DNA of 64,000 bases from HXMU1420-13 sp034669965 (lineage in GTDB: Bacteria > Bacteroidota > Rhodothermia > Balneolales > Balneolaceae): the NCBI GenBank assembly GCA_034669965.1, contig JAXMOK010000001.1:558001-622000 (forward strand). Reading direction: 5' to 3'. Made by a program: the position numbers and the translations under genes. Below the pieces are notes generated by a model. It saw only the letters and a list, made by a program, of their open reading frames with translations. It did not search any database and was not told where the DNA came from. Below are positions 7,892 to 17,737 of this stretch, in pieces (position 1 is the first letter of the stretch; every line of letters begins with the position of its first letter).

Positions 7892-9328
7892 CTATCTTCT
7901 CTTCCCGGCAAGGCTCATCAGCATACCATTAAAGACAAAGCCGTGCGCCGGAAAAACGGCATACCAATACATCCTGCCCAATATTCCCTTTGGGCGAAAG
8001 GTTGCCCGTTGATATAAGGTATTTCCTTTAATCTCGAACTCGAGCCAAGCTTCACCCGGAACTTTCATTTCTGCGAAAAGCAGTAATCGTTTTTTTTCGC
8101 GATCGGCGTAAAGCACTCGCCAGAAATCTAGCGCATCGCCGGCTTCGATGTGATCAGGATTTGTACGCCCGCGTCGAAGTCCAACCCCGCCGAAAAGCTT
8201 GTCGAGAAATCCTCTGATTTTCCACATCCAATCACCATAATACCAACCGGTTGTGCCTCCAATCGACCAAATGCGTTCCAAACTCGCCTGAACGTCATCT
8301 ACTTCTGTCTGCCGATAATCTCTAAAACATCCGTATTCCGGCACCTTAATATATTCCGAGATATTCTCTTGAAACCGACCGCTCACCAACGAATCTTTCC
8401 AACTTGAAATCACTGCATTTTGCTCAATTTTAGTAAAGGCACGTTCTAATGCCGTTTTATAGTTGGCCGGATAATGATTTAAGAGTTCATTTATTTCGGT
8501 GGATGAAGCCACCACATTCACTTTCATGCTATTAACCAGAGCTACGGCTAAATTGTAGGAAGTTGAAGTCACAAAAAAGAGCCAATAAGAAGAGAGCCGA
8601 GGCGTCATCACCGGTACCGTGAAAATCCAACGCTTCAAATCTCTGGTTTTAGCAAAACCCATCAGCATTTGTTTATAGGTGAGCACATCCGGTCCGGCAA
8701 TATCAAAATGATTATTGTAGGTAGCATTGTTAAGTAAGCTCCTCTCCAGAAATGTAATCACGTCCCGTATACCAATTGGCTGGCATTTCGTATCTAACCA
8801 ACGAGGGGCAATCATCACCGGGAGCTTTTCCACCAAATCACGAATAATCTCAAAAGAAGCACTTCCCGAACCTACGATTATTCCGGCACGTAAAGCGGTA
8901 AAATTGTACGATCCCTTGCTGAGCAATTCTTCCACTTTTTTTCGTGATTGCAAATGCTTCGACAGCTCCTCATCGTTCACAATCCCACTCAGATAAATCA
9001 CATGCTCTACCGAAGTGGACTTCATTGCCGTTACAAAGTTTTCGGCAACCTTAACCTCCAGCGATTCATAATCGGCGGAGGCCGACATCGAATGCATCAG
9101 GTAGTAAGCAGCGTCGATGTCTTCAGGGATTTTGGAGAGACTACCGGCTTCCAGAAAATCTACCTCTAGCAAAGTGATCTGTGCCTCAAAATCCTCTGGA
9201 ATAAGCATTCGATTTATGTCGCGAACGCAACAAATTACATGATGTCCGGCTCGAAATAACACCGGTAGTAAGCGCTTGCCAATGTAACCCGTAGCGCCGG
9301 TTAATAGAATAGTTTTTGTTGTTTCCAT
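7892..9328 (-). CDS. NAD(P)-binding SDR-type protein with C-terminal DUF2867-like domain
   Basis: A 478-residue protein. The N-terminal Rossmann domain (residues 1-250) opens with TILLTGATGYIGKRLLPVL, giving the GxxGxxG dinucleotide signature of extended/atypical SDR proteins, and has YLMHSM and YLSGIV strands. The C-terminal half (about 330-478) carries DFWRVLYADREKKRLLLFAEMKVPGEAWLEFEI, typical of the DUF2867 region found fused to these Rossmann domains. The reaction is unknown; annotated relatives are epimerase-like oxidoreductases. The gene diverges from pfkB with a 72-base gap, so the two may share a promoter region. Confidence 0.82.
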   Translation of the reverse strand: METTKTILLTGATGYIGKRLLPVLFRAGHHVICCVRDINRMLIPEDFEAQITLLEVDFLEAGSLSKIPEDIDAAYYLMHSMSASADYESLEVKVAENFVTAMKSTSVEHVIYLSGIVNDEELSKHLQSRKKVEELLSKGSYNFTALRAGIIVGSGSASFEIIRDLVEKLPVMIAPRWLDTKCQPIGIRDVITFLERSLLNNATYNNHFDIAGPDVLTYKQMLMGFAKTRDLKRWIFTVPVMTPRLSSYWLFFVTSTSYNLAVALVNSMKVNVVASSTEINELLNHYPANYKTALERAFTKIEQNAVISSWKDSLVSGRFQENISEYIKVPEYGCFRDYRQTEVDDVQASLERIWSIGGTTGWYYGDWMWKIRGFLDKLFGGVGLRRGRTNPDHIEAGDALDFWRVLYADREKKRLLLFAEMKVPGEAWLEFEIKGNTLYQRATFRPKGILGRMYWYAVFPAHGFVFNGMLMSLAGKRR

Positions 9329-9400
9329 AGATGTGATTACTCTAAAGCTTTGGAATCGTTAAGCGTTCCAATCGGTTCATTCAAAAAACTAAATCTTACG

Positions 9401-10330
9401 ATGATGCCCAAACGAGTACTAACAATTACTATGAATCCATCGATTGATATCGGGACGGAAGCTGACGAAGTGATTACCGATCAAAAAACCCGTTGTGCTG
9501 CTCCAACCATCGATCCCGGTGGTGGTGGAATTAACGTGGCTCGGGTACTTACGCGATTGGGAGTGCATAGTGATGCATTGTTTGTTTGCGGTGGCTATAC
9601 AGGAAGTTTGCTCAGACAAATGATGGCCGAAGAAGAAATCAAGTCTATTCCCATCGAATCGCTGGATGTTACTCGGCAAAATATTGCAATCATCGATAAC
9701 AGCATAGGAAAACAATATCGGTTTGTGCTGCCCGGTTTGGTTTCTAAAAAATCAACTTGGAAGGCTGTTCTTGAGAAAATTGAATCAACTATTCAAAATT
9801 ATGATTTCGTAGTTGCCAGTGGGAGTTTACCAGAAGGTGTGCCTACCGATTTTTATAGTCAGATTGCAGCCATTGCTCAAAATGCAGACAAACAATTTGT
9901 ACTCGACACCTCCGGATCAGCTTTGTTTGAAGGGATATTGAACGGTGCAGCATATATCAAGCCGAATCAGGAAGAATTTACTGAGATGAAACGCATATTT
10001 AGAGCCTCCAGCGATAAAGAACTATGTTCCATTTTATTTGATAAAGGCATCGAACACATCGTTCATACTCTAGGTAAAGAAAAGACCTTATTGATTACAC
10101 CAGAGGGTATCTCTGAATTTACCCCTCCAAACATAAATGTACGCAGCACTATTGGCGCCGGTGATAGCTTTATAGGCGGATTGGTAGCTGGGTTAATGCG
10201 CGGATTCGATAAGAAACAAGCGGTTGGATTCGGGATTTCGGCGGCAGCAAGCACCCTACAAAGTGAGGGTACAGATTTATGTGATGCGGATGAAGTGGAC
10301 GAAATTTTTACTAGTCATTTTATTGAGTAG
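9401..10330 (+). CDS. pfkB: 6-phosphofructokinase II-type kinase (PfkB family)
   Basis: A 309-residue ribokinase-fold kinase. It follows E. coli Pfk-2 closely: LTITMNPSIDIG at the start, TRCAAPTIDPGGGGINVARVL (substrate and dimer region), TRQN, QYRFVLPG, the anion-hole/catalytic GAGDSFIGG near residue 257, and a GTDLCDADE tail corresponding to GTRLCSHDD of Pfk-2. It should phosphorylate fructose-6-phosphate to the 1,6-bisphosphate; 1-phosphofructokinase or tagatose-6-phosphate activity is possible. The tandem ATGs at 9401/9404 match the family N-terminus better than an upstream TTG. Its 3' end meets the fructokinase gene tail to tail (8-base gap). Confidence 0.88.
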   Translation: MMPKRVLTITMNPSIDIGTEADEVITDQKTRCAAPTIDPGGGGINVARVLTRLGVHSDALFVCGGYTGSLLRQMMAEEEIKSIPIESLDVTRQNIAIIDNSIGKQYRFVLPGLVSKKSTWKAVLEKIESTIQNYDFVVASGSLPEGVPTDFYSQIAAIAQNADKQFVLDTSGSALFEGILNGAAYIKPNQEEFTEMKRIFRASSDKELCSILFDKGIEHIVHTLGKEKTLLITPEGISEFTPPNINVRSTIGAGDSFIGGLVAGLMRGFDKKQAVGFGISAAASTLQSEGTDLCDADEVDEIFTSHFIE

Positions 10331-10338
10331 AAACAGAA

Positions 10339-11217
10339 CTACTTATTTAAAAAATCTTCAATTTTACTACGATTTAGAACTGGCGTGGCTCCCTCACTTC
10401 CGGCTACAAAGGCTCCCATCGCGTTTGCAAAACGAAGTGTTTCTTCTGGCGATTTGTTCTGAATCATACTAAAGATCACTCCGGAAAGAAAAGCATCACC
10501 GGCACCAACCGTATCTTTTACTTTTACATCAAATCTAGGGTGATGTACAAATTCCTCATCCACATATAAAGAAGAACCCTCTTCACCAAGAGTGATTATT
10601 GCTTTTTCGATGCCATACATAGCACAAAGCTTCGGAATCGCACTTTTGTAATCCGTAGCCAGACCAAACCATTCGGCCATTTCTTCGATTTCTTCGTCGT
10701 TTACTTTTAGGACATCCGCTAACCCCAGCAACTCTTCAATCAGTGGTTTTGTATAGAAGGGTTTCCGAAAATTGACATCCAGAATTTTAGATGCACTCGA
10801 AGTTGTAAGTAACTTTTTTATGTTCTGCGCTGAATCAGCATTTCTAAAACCCAGACTGCCAAACACGATATAATCTGCTTCGCCTATTAACTTTTTTGCA
10901 TCTTCTGTCGCTTCGATATAATCCCAGGCGCGATGCTCATGAATCACATAGCTCGGAATTCCTTTCGCAGTTAGTTCAACTTCAACCAGCCCGGTTTTGT
11001 AGCTGTTTGTTTGGATATAGGCTGTATTAACACCTCTTTTCGTGATTTCTGATCGTGTTCTTTCACCCAGTTCATCATTGCCTACCGCACTAATTATAGA
11101 AGCTTCAACATCCAGGTTTCTGAGATTCACCGCGACATTGAGTGGAGCTCCCCCCAAAAACATCCCGTGAGGCAATGAATCCCATAACACTTCGCCTATA
11201 CAAACCACTTTGCTCAT
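10339..11217 (-). CDS. Fructokinase-like PfkB family sugar kinase
   Basis: A 292-residue ribokinase-family kinase beginning VVCIGEVLWDSLPHG with the substrate-binding GGAPLNVAVNL, as in bacterial fructokinases, and ending with the catalytic GAGDAFLSG motif (about residue 237). It probably phosphorylates free fructose to fructose-6-phosphate. It is the last gene of a minus-strand run, 10 bases after the sugar porter, which supports a role in metabolising the imported sugar. Other hexoses are possible; specificity cannot be read from sequence. Confidence 0.85.
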   Translation of the reverse strand: MSKVVCIGEVLWDSLPHGMFLGGAPLNVAVNLRNLDVEASIISAVGNDELGERTRSEITKRGVNTAYIQTNSYKTGLVEVELTAKGIPSYVIHEHRAWDYIEATEDAKKLIGEADYIVFGSLGFRNADSAQNIKKLLTTSSASKILDVNFRKPFYTKPLIEELLGLADVLKVNDEEIEEMAEWFGLATDYKSAIPKLCAMYGIEKAIITLGEEGSSLYVDEEFVHHPRFDVKVKDTVGAGDAFLSGVIFSMIQNKSPEETLRFANAMGAFVAGSEGATPVLNRSKIEDFLNK

Positions 11218-11227
11218 TCAATCCCGA

Positions 11228-12562
11228 TTATTTTTTTGTCATTTCTTTGGCTAACTCTTCCAGCGATTTTCCTTTGGTTTCGGGGATCATCTTGAGAGCA
11301 AAAAGCAGTTGCAACACCATCATAAATGCAAAGAAAGCAAACAACGGCCCCGGGTTATCGCCTAATATATCCATAAAAAACAGCGTAAATAAGGTAATGA
11401 GTGCTGCAAAAACCCAGTGTACTCCTGAACCAAAAGCTTGTCCGAATGCTCGCACATGATTGGGGAAAATCTCAGAGATAAACACCCAGATAATAGCTCC
11501 TTGTCCGGCCGCGTGAGAAGCGATAAATCCAAATACACCCAAAACCACCACTAAGCCACCTGCACCGGTATAAAAAGCCCAGGAGACAATACTCAACGTT
11601 GTGATGTAACCGATTGAGCCATAAATCAGCAGGGTTTTACGACCGGCACGATCGATTAAATAAATTCCCAACATAGTGAAAACAAGGTTTACAGCACCTA
11701 TACCAACTGATGAAAGTAGCGCTGTACTTTGAGCCAATCCGGCTGCTTCAAAGATGCGGGGTGCGTAATAAATCACGAAATTGATCCCCGAAAGTTGATT
11801 GAAAAAGGCGAGTAAAAAAGCCAATAAAATCGGCCATTTATAGCGACCTGAGAAAAACCCATTGCCTGCATCCGCACGTTCGGTTTGTTGAATTTCAGCA
11901 AGCTCAACATCAGGATCAATCGTAGGGTCAAGTTGTGAGATTAGAGTTCGGGCAGTTTCAACATCATTCTTGTGGATGACCAGCCAGCGCGGACTGTTTG
12001 GGATCCGAAAAATAAGCAACACATAAATTGTGGCAGGAATGGCTTCGATACCCAACATCCAGCGCCAAGCGTTTTCACCAAGTCCGCTACCAACCAACCA
12101 GTTTGATAAAAAGGCCACTAAAATCCCCAGAACAATCATAAATTGATACAAAATCACAAGCCGACCTCGCCGATGCGCCGGTGCAATTTCAGAAATGTAA
12201 GTTGGCGCGGCTACCGATGATGCCCCTACGCCCAATCCTCCTATAAATCGGAAAAATGAGAAAACATAAGGCTCAGTTGCCAACGCAGAACCAAGTGCAG
12301 AGATCAGATAAAGCACACCAATCCAGAATAAGGTTTTCTTTCGGCCGAATTTGTCGCAGGGAATTCCACCAAATAAAGCACCTATTACTGTTCCCCAAAG
12401 CGCCATCGACATGATAAATGTGCCGTGAAAGAGTGGCGTAGTTTGCCATAAATCTTGAATGGGTTTATCCGCACCGGAGATCACTGCGGTATCAAAACCG
12501 AAAAGCAGACCTGCTAAAGCGGCAACGATGGATGCAAAAAGTAAGGAAGAAGTTTTTTTCAT
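11228..12562 (-). CDS. Sugar porter family MFS transporter
   Basis: A 444-residue, 12-helix major facilitator of the sugar porter (XylE/GLUT) family. Signatures are GLLFGFDTAVISG in helix 1, DKFGRKKTLFWIG in loop 2-3, RFIGGLGVGASSVAAPTYISEIAP, RIPNSPRWL after helix 6, QLSGINFVIYYAP in helix 7, DRAGRKTLL in loop 8-9 and PETKGKSLEEL at the C-terminus. It imports a hexose, pentose or possibly sucrose, probably by proton symport. It lies 61 bases after the sensor kinase and 10 bases before fructokinase on the same strand, a likely operon. Confidence 0.93.
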   Translation of the reverse strand: MKKTSSLLFASIVAALAGLLFGFDTAVISGADKPIQDLWQTTPLFHGTFIMSMALWGTVIGALFGGIPCDKFGRKKTLFWIGVLYLISALGSALATEPYVFSFFRFIGGLGVGASSVAAPTYISEIAPAHRRGRLVILYQFMIVLGILVAFLSNWLVGSGLGENAWRWMLGIEAIPATIYVLLIFRIPNSPRWLVIHKNDVETARTLISQLDPTIDPDVELAEIQQTERADAGNGFFSGRYKWPILLAFLLAFFNQLSGINFVIYYAPRIFEAAGLAQSTALLSSVGIGAVNLVFTMLGIYLIDRAGRKTLLIYGSIGYITTLSIVSWAFYTGAGGLVVVLGVFGFIASHAAGQGAIIWVFISEIFPNHVRAFGQAFGSGVHWVFAALITLFTLFFMDILGDNPGPLFAFFAFMMVLQLLFALKMIPETKGKSLEELAKEMTKK

Positions 12563-12623
12563 ACCCGAATTTTAGTTCGGATATTAGACAATCAAAAGGA
12601 TTGTTAAAAACTAAAAACGGTTA

Positions 12624-14471
12624 TCAACCGACATTGGGAATTCTAAACGTAAATGTAGAGCCTTTTCCTAAAATGCTTTGTACTTCGATGGTAGCTTTAT
12701 GAAGATCGGCCATTTTTTTACTCAGCCGTAGTCCTAGCCCAGTACCAACTTCTTTTTTGGTTCCTATTCTAGAAGGGTGAAATTCTTTATGAAATAGTTT
12801 CTGGCAGACTTCATCCGACATTCCTACCCCTTCGTCTTTCACCGAAATACACCAACCATCATTTATCTCTTCACATTTCAAATAAATGGTATCACCTTTT
12901 GATGAAAATTTAAGAGCATTGGAAAGAAAATTTCGCACTATGGTTGCCACAATGTGTTTATCAGCGTAGACTTCGAAATCTTTTTCAAGTATTGTTTCAA
13001 TGGATATAGACTTAAAACTTGTCATGGTTTCGAACAGATCTACTGTTTGATCAACGATTTCAGCAATTTTAAAATGCTCTTTTCTAATTTTTAAGTCTCC
13101 TGCTTGAATGCGCGACCAATTAAACAAATCGTTGGTTAAGTCTGAGATTGATTTTACAGAAACCTGAATAATCGATGAAAAATTTTGAATCTCTTCTATA
13201 TCGATAGGCTCGTCAGAATTAAGTGAATCAGACATCATTTCTGCAATTGCAAGAGTTGAATTAATAGGTGTTTTAATGTCGTGCCCAATCACCGAATTTA
13301 TTTCGTTATTGGTTTCAACCATCCGATTGAGGTGATTATTGGTTGATTTCAACTCAGCGTTGATTTTTCTTTTGGCTCGCGATGCCTTAATCAAAAATAT
13401 TAAGATTAGAATAGCCCCAACTAACAATGTGAATATCAGTGTTAGTAATAACCGTTGATTTTCAAATTTCAGCAGTTGATCAGTAATTGCCTGCTGTTGT
13501 TGTTCTAATATCTTTTGCTGTTCCTGAATCCGTTCTTCTTCATTTTGATAAATATCTACGTTTTCGGTATTAATTAATGCTGTATTTAGTGTGATATTTT
13601 TGGGTACATCTTCTCCCTTAAATAGCGCTATTGCAGTTTCGATTGCAACCCTGCCACCTGTTAAATATCGAAAAGTGGCATCCAATTTTCCGTCTTTCAC
13701 CATCTGTGCACCACCTTCTTTTCCAGGTAGTGCATCAATTCCTATAAAGTACATGTTGTCTTCAATGCCTAGCTCAGTTGCAACTTTATAAGCCGTCTCT
13801 GCCATAACATCATTGTGTGCATATACAAGATCAAAATTTTGATCTTCTTCTAATACTTCTCGAATTTTTTGCTCAGCACTTTTCGCAAACCATTTTCCAT
13901 CCCCGCCGTCAACAATTTCATAGTTTTCATCACCTTCAAATTCTTCAAAAAAGCCTTCGTGTCGTTCTTGTGCAGGTGAGGATGTTTTAGTGCCGTAAAT
14001 TTCAAGAATTCTACCGCTTCCTTTCAATAAAAATTTGGTGTAGTTACCGGCCTGTTGTCCAATTTCTACATTATCTGCGCCGATGAATGTAGTGAACATA
14101 TCAGAACTAGTTTTCCGATCAACTAAAATCACTGGAATGCCCAACTTATAGGCTTTTTCTACCACCGGTGTTAATGCATCTGCTTCTTTTGGTGAAACAA
14201 TTAGTACATCCACCTTTTTATCAATGAAATACTCAACGTCCTTGATCTGCTGTGTCGAAACATCATTGGCATCTCTAATTTCTAGATTTACCTCAGGGTA
14301 CAGCATCGCAAATCGTTCAAACTCAGCATTCATGGTTTGTCGCCACAAATCGTTTGAAGTAAGCTGAGAAAAACCTATCGAAATATTCTGCGATACCGGT
14401 TCAACCGGTAAATAACTACAAGTACTTATTAAGAGAAGGTAGACAAATACTGTCTTTTTAAAACCCGGCAT
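12624..14471 (-). CDS. Hybrid sensor: sugar-binding periplasmic domain fused to histidine kinase
   Basis: A 615-residue fusion. Residues 1-20 form a signal or lipoprotein leader (LLLISTC). Residues about 28-300 are a type I periplasmic sugar-binding fold (IGFSQLTSNDLWRQTMNAEF, VDVLIVSPKEADAL, YAHNDVMAE, FIGIDALPG). A coiled stretch (305-340) leads to one membrane helix (341-362). HisKA follows with H397 in SVIGHDIKTPIN, then HATPase_c with N in LSNALKFSS, DEGVGMS and GTGLGL. The binding domain resembles ribose/fructose binders used as sensors in Bacteroidota. It lacks the receiver and AraC domains of classical hybrid systems, so it needs a separate regulator; none is adjacent. It heads the porter-fructokinase operon. 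Confidence 0.9.
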   Translation of the reverse strand: MPGFKKTVFVYLLLISTCSYLPVEPVSQNISIGFSQLTSNDLWRQTMNAEFERFAMLYPEVNLEIRDANDVSTQQIKDVEYFIDKKVDVLIVSPKEADALTPVVEKAYKLGIPVILVDRKTSSDMFTTFIGADNVEIGQQAGNYTKFLLKGSGRILEIYGTKTSSPAQERHEGFFEEFEGDENYEIVDGGDGKWFAKSAEQKIREVLEEDQNFDLVYAHNDVMAETAYKVATELGIEDNMYFIGIDALPGKEGGAQMVKDGKLDATFRYLTGGRVAIETAIALFKGEDVPKNITLNTALINTENVDIYQNEEERIQEQQKILEQQQQAITDQLLKFENQRLLLTLIFTLLVGAILILIFLIKASRAKRKINAELKSTNNHLNRMVETNNEINSVIGHDIKTPINSTLAIAEMMSDSLNSDEPIDIEEIQNFSSIIQVSVKSISDLTNDLFNWSRIQAGDLKIRKEHFKIAEIVDQTVDLFETMTSFKSISIETILEKDFEVYADKHIVATIVRNFLSNALKFSSKGDTIYLKCEEINDGWCISVKDEGVGMSDEVCQKLFHKEFHPSRIGTKKEVGTGLGLRLSKKMADLHKATIEVQSILGKGSTFTFRIPNVG

Positions 14472-14662
14472 AGTTCTGTTGAAATAGTTACGATTTTCTA
14501 TCGCAAAATTGGTTTAATATGAAATTCAATTAATCAAATTAGTGACTCAATGCTAAAATTATCGGCTTGAAATTTTCTAACATAAGAAGTCCATATAATT
14601 TGGAGCGATTTCACACTTTTCTTGGTTTGGCAGGCAACGACTTACCAAGAGCAAAACTATTC

Positions 14663-17020
14663 ATGTTCAAAAAAATTCATCTACTGTTATTTTTACTATT
14701 TCCCATCACTGCGAATGCGCAAACAGGAACCTTAACCGGAATTGTATCTGATGCTAAAACAGGTGAACCACTTATTGGTGCAACGGTGATTCTGGAAGGT
14801 ACTTCTATTGGAGATGCCACCAATGTAAATGGTCGTTATCTGATTTCACGCATCCCAACAAAGACGTACAACATCATTATTTCTTATGTTGGCTACACTA
14901 CGGTTACCAAATTCAATGTGGTAATTCGATCGGAAGGTAATCCCGATTTGAATGTAGCTTTACAGGAAGACGCCCAACAACTCGGCGAAGTGGTGGTAAC
15001 TCCTAATCCGTTCGAAAAACTGCAAACTACCCCACTTTCCATCCAAAAATTCAGCCAGGAAGAAGTGGCCTCCTATCCCGGCGGAAATAACGACATCGCC
15101 AAAGTGGTGCAATCGTTGCCCGGCGTAGGTGGAACCGTTGGCGGGTTCCGAAATGATGTCATTATCCGTGGTGGCGCACCCAACGAAAACGTGTATTATT
15201 TGGATGGCATCGAAATCCCAAACATCAATCACTTTGCTACTCAAGGCAGCGCAGGCGGACCGGTTGGCTTGCTGAATGTATCGTTTTTTGAAGGCGTAAC
15301 CCTGTCGGCATCATCTTTTGATGCACAATACGATAACGCTCTATCCGGAGTTTTGCAGTTCGATCAGCGTAATGGAAATGCTCGCGAGTTTACGGGGAAT
15401 TTCAGGCTTGGATCCAGCGAATCGGCATTAACCGTTGAAGGTCCACTTTTTAAAGGAGATGCAGCCGAAGCAAATACAACGTTTATTGCCTCGGTACGTC
15501 GTTCGTATCTACAGTTACTTTTCCAAGCCATCGGTCTCCCTTTCTTGCCGGATTACTGGGATTATCAGTACAAAGTGAATCACCAAATTGATGATTACAA
15601 CAGCTTACTGATTACCGGAGTAGGCTCAATCGATAATTTTGCGATCAACGAGTTGGATGAATACGACGCCGAACAAAAAGCGATTCAGGAACAGGTTCCG
15701 GTTATCAAACAGCAAACCAATACAGTAGGCGCCAGTTGGAATCGTCGTTTCAAAGATCGTTCGGGAAGTTTACGACTCACATTGAGTACCAATCGACTAG
15801 AAAATGAATTCTCACAGTTCGAAGACAACGTTAATCAAAACGGGCTGTACTTTAGAAACGATGCTGTTGAGCAGGAGATCAAACTTCGGGCAAACGTTAC
15901 CAAGTTTATGGGCGACTGGATTACCAACTATGGCGGATCCATCCAAAATGTATCGTACTTCAACGAAACTACCGATTTAGTAAACGACGCAACCTTTAAC
16001 TCAGCTATCGACTTTTATAAATATGGTTTGTTCGCTCAGTCTTCTCGAAGTTTCAGCGATCGAACCACTTTCTCTTTTGGAGTGCGTTTTGATGGCAACA
16101 CCTTTACCGATTCCGGAAATGAACTATGGAAGACATTCAGTCCCCGTATTTCAAAGTCATTTAAAATCACCGAAGACGGTACGTGGACGTTAAACTCTTC
16201 CCTTGGGCGATATTATAAAATCCCGCCTTACACCATTCTTGGTTTCGAGAATAATTCAGGTGCATTCGTAAACAAGAATGCAGAATACATTCGAACCGAT
16301 CACGCTGTTCTTGGACTTGAATACCTGATCAATGATCGTTCGCGAATCTCATTAGAAGGATTTTTCAAAGATTATGGAAATTACCCCGTCTCCAAACGTG
16401 ATTCGGTGTCGCTGGCAAACAAAGGTGGTGGATTTGAAGTTTTGGGAAGCGAGCCTGTTCGAAGTATTGGCGAAGGGCGAACCTATGGAGCCGAGTTGTT
16501 ATTCCAGCAGAAATTTACCGGAAAATGGTACGCCATCGCAGCTTTCACGCTGTACAAAAGTGAGTTTACCAATGGCTATTCGGATGAATTCCGTCCCTCA
16601 GTATGGGATAACAACTTGTTGATTTCACTTTTAGGCGGGTACAAATTTGGCAACAACTGGGAAGTAAGTGCCCGTTATCGATATTTGGGCGCATCTCCTT
16701 ATGCTCCGGTGAATCGATCGGCAACACTGCAAAATTACCCGGCCATTATTCGCGATTTTTCTCGCATTGGAGATAAACAACTTTCGGCTTTTAACCAGAT
16801 GGATATTCGTATCGACAAAAAGTGGAGTTTCCAGCGCTGGAGCTTGGATGTGTTCTTAGAGATTCAGAATGCGTTAGCTCAGAAAAACCCGGAAGAGCCA
16901 CAATTCGGATTGGCCAGAAATGAAGCCGGAGAAGTAGAAGAACCTCGTCGTTTAGTCCAGGTAAATCTCGAAAATGAAGCAGCAGTTTTACCTTCGATTG
17001 GATTGGTGGTTAATTTTTAA
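14663..17020 (+). CDS. TonB-dependent outer-membrane receptor
   Basis: A 785-residue receptor. It opens with a clear signal peptide (MFKKIHLLLFLLFPITANAQ), so the ATG at 14663 is preferred to an upstream TTG. Residues about 21-115 are a carboxypeptidase regulatory-like domain (GTLTGIVSDAKTGEPLIGATV). A plug follows (VASYPGGNNDIAKVVQSLPGVGG, VIIRGGAPNENVYYLDGIEI), then a 22-strand barrel to the terminal phenylalanine (GLVVNF). The substrate is unknown. Its place between the sugar sensor operon and the LytS/LytTR pair, with amylosucrase beyond, makes an oligosaccharide such as sucrose plausible, though no SusD-like partner is present. Confidence 0.93.
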   Translation: MFKKIHLLLFLLFPITANAQTGTLTGIVSDAKTGEPLIGATVILEGTSIGDATNVNGRYLISRIPTKTYNIIISYVGYTTVTKFNVVIRSEGNPDLNVALQEDAQQLGEVVVTPNPFEKLQTTPLSIQKFSQEEVASYPGGNNDIAKVVQSLPGVGGTVGGFRNDVIIRGGAPNENVYYLDGIEIPNINHFATQGSAGGPVGLLNVSFFEGVTLSASSFDAQYDNALSGVLQFDQRNGNAREFTGNFRLGSSESALTVEGPLFKGDAAEANTTFIASVRRSYLQLLFQAIGLPFLPDYWDYQYKVNHQIDDYNSLLITGVGSIDNFAINELDEYDAEQKAIQEQVPVIKQQTNTVGASWNRRFKDRSGSLRLTLSTNRLENEFSQFEDNVNQNGLYFRNDAVEQEIKLRANVTKFMGDWITNYGGSIQNVSYFNETTDLVNDATFNSAIDFYKYGLFAQSSRSFSDRTTFSFGVRFDGNTFTDSGNELWKTFSPRISKSFKITEDGTWTLNSSLGRYYKIPPYTILGFENNSGAFVNKNAEYIRTDHAVLGLEYLINDRSRISLEGFFKDYGNYPVSKRDSVSLANKGGGFEVLGSEPVRSIGEGRTYGAELLFQQKFTGKWYAIAAFTLYKSEFTNGYSDEFRPSVWDNNLLISLLGGYKFGNNWEVSARYRYLGASPYAPVNRSATLQNYPAIIRDFSRIGDKQLSAFNQMDIRIDKKWSFQRWSLDVFLEIQNALAQKNPEEPQFGLARNEAGEVEEPRRLVQVNLENEAAVLPSIGLVVNF

Positions 17021-17065
17021 TCATCTAAGCTTATTGAGAAAAGCCGTTCAACGAACGATGACCTT

Positions 17066-17737
17066 TTAATCTCCCCATTTCTGCTTAAAATCTTCTTTGT
17101 AACTGGCACCGATTGGGATTTCTGAGTCACCAATGTGGATCAGATTTCCTTCCACATAATCCACTGCTGAAATTGAGACGGCATATGATTTATGTACTCT
17201 TATTATTCGTTCTTGGCTTAATTCCATTAGCTTTTTCATGGTCATGTACACCATTATTTTCTGCTCACTAAGATGAAATTGGAGATAATCACCTTTTGAT
17301 TCAACATACCGGATATCAGCTACATCAATACGGTAACTTTTGCCGTCTGTTTTTACAGCAAAACTTACTTCTCGTTTATCAACCACCTTTTTCACCTTAT
17401 CAACGGCTTGTAAAAACCGCGGAAATGCAATGGGTTTGAGCAAATAATCTACCACGTTTAATTCATAACCATCCAGAGCAAACTCAGGGTAGGCCGTAGT
17501 CAAAATCACGTTTGGTTGAACTGTCTGGCTTCTAAGAAAATCAATACCGGAAAGCTTAGGCATGTTTATATCCAGAAAAATCAAATCAACTCGCTTTTTC
17601 TTTAAAATCTCAATCAACTCCAAGGCATTACTGCATTCGCCAACCAAATTTAAACCTGGAGCATCCGCCACAAATTGACGCAAAATATCTCTGGCAATGG
17701 GCTCGTCATCAACAATCACACAAGTGAAATCAGTCAT
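17066..17737 (-). CDS. LytTR family response regulator
   Basis: A 223-residue regulator. The N-terminal receiver (1-120) has the acidic pair in CVIVDDEP, phospho-acceptor Asp in LIFLDINMP, and KPIAFPRFLQAV. The C-terminal LytTR DNA-binding domain (about 130-220) has IRYVESKGDYLQFHL and RIIRVHKSYAVS. It overlaps the preceding kinase by 8 bases, so the two form a translationally coupled pair. The target is unknown; the neighbouring TonB receptor or sugar genes are candidates. Confidence 0.95.
   Translation of the reverse strand: MTDFTCVIVDDEPIARDILRQFVADAPGLNLVGECSNALELIEILKKKRVDLIFLDINMPKLSGIDFLRSQTVQPNVILTTAYPEFALDGYELNVVDYLLKPIAFPRFLQAVDKVKKVVDKREVSFAVKTDGKSYRIDVADIRYVESKGDYLQFHLSEQKIMVYMTMKKLMELSQERIIRVHKSYAVSISAVDYVEGNLIHIGDSEIPIGASYKEDFKQKWGD

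Noticed and set aside
12624..14471. Stand-alone ABC sugar-binding lipoprotein
   Set aside because: The same frame continues into a membrane helix, HisKA and HATPase domains without interruption, so it is a sensor kinase.
14567..14662. Upstream TTG start for the TonB receptor
   Set aside because: It would place 32 polar residues before a clear signal peptide that begins at the ATG at 14663.
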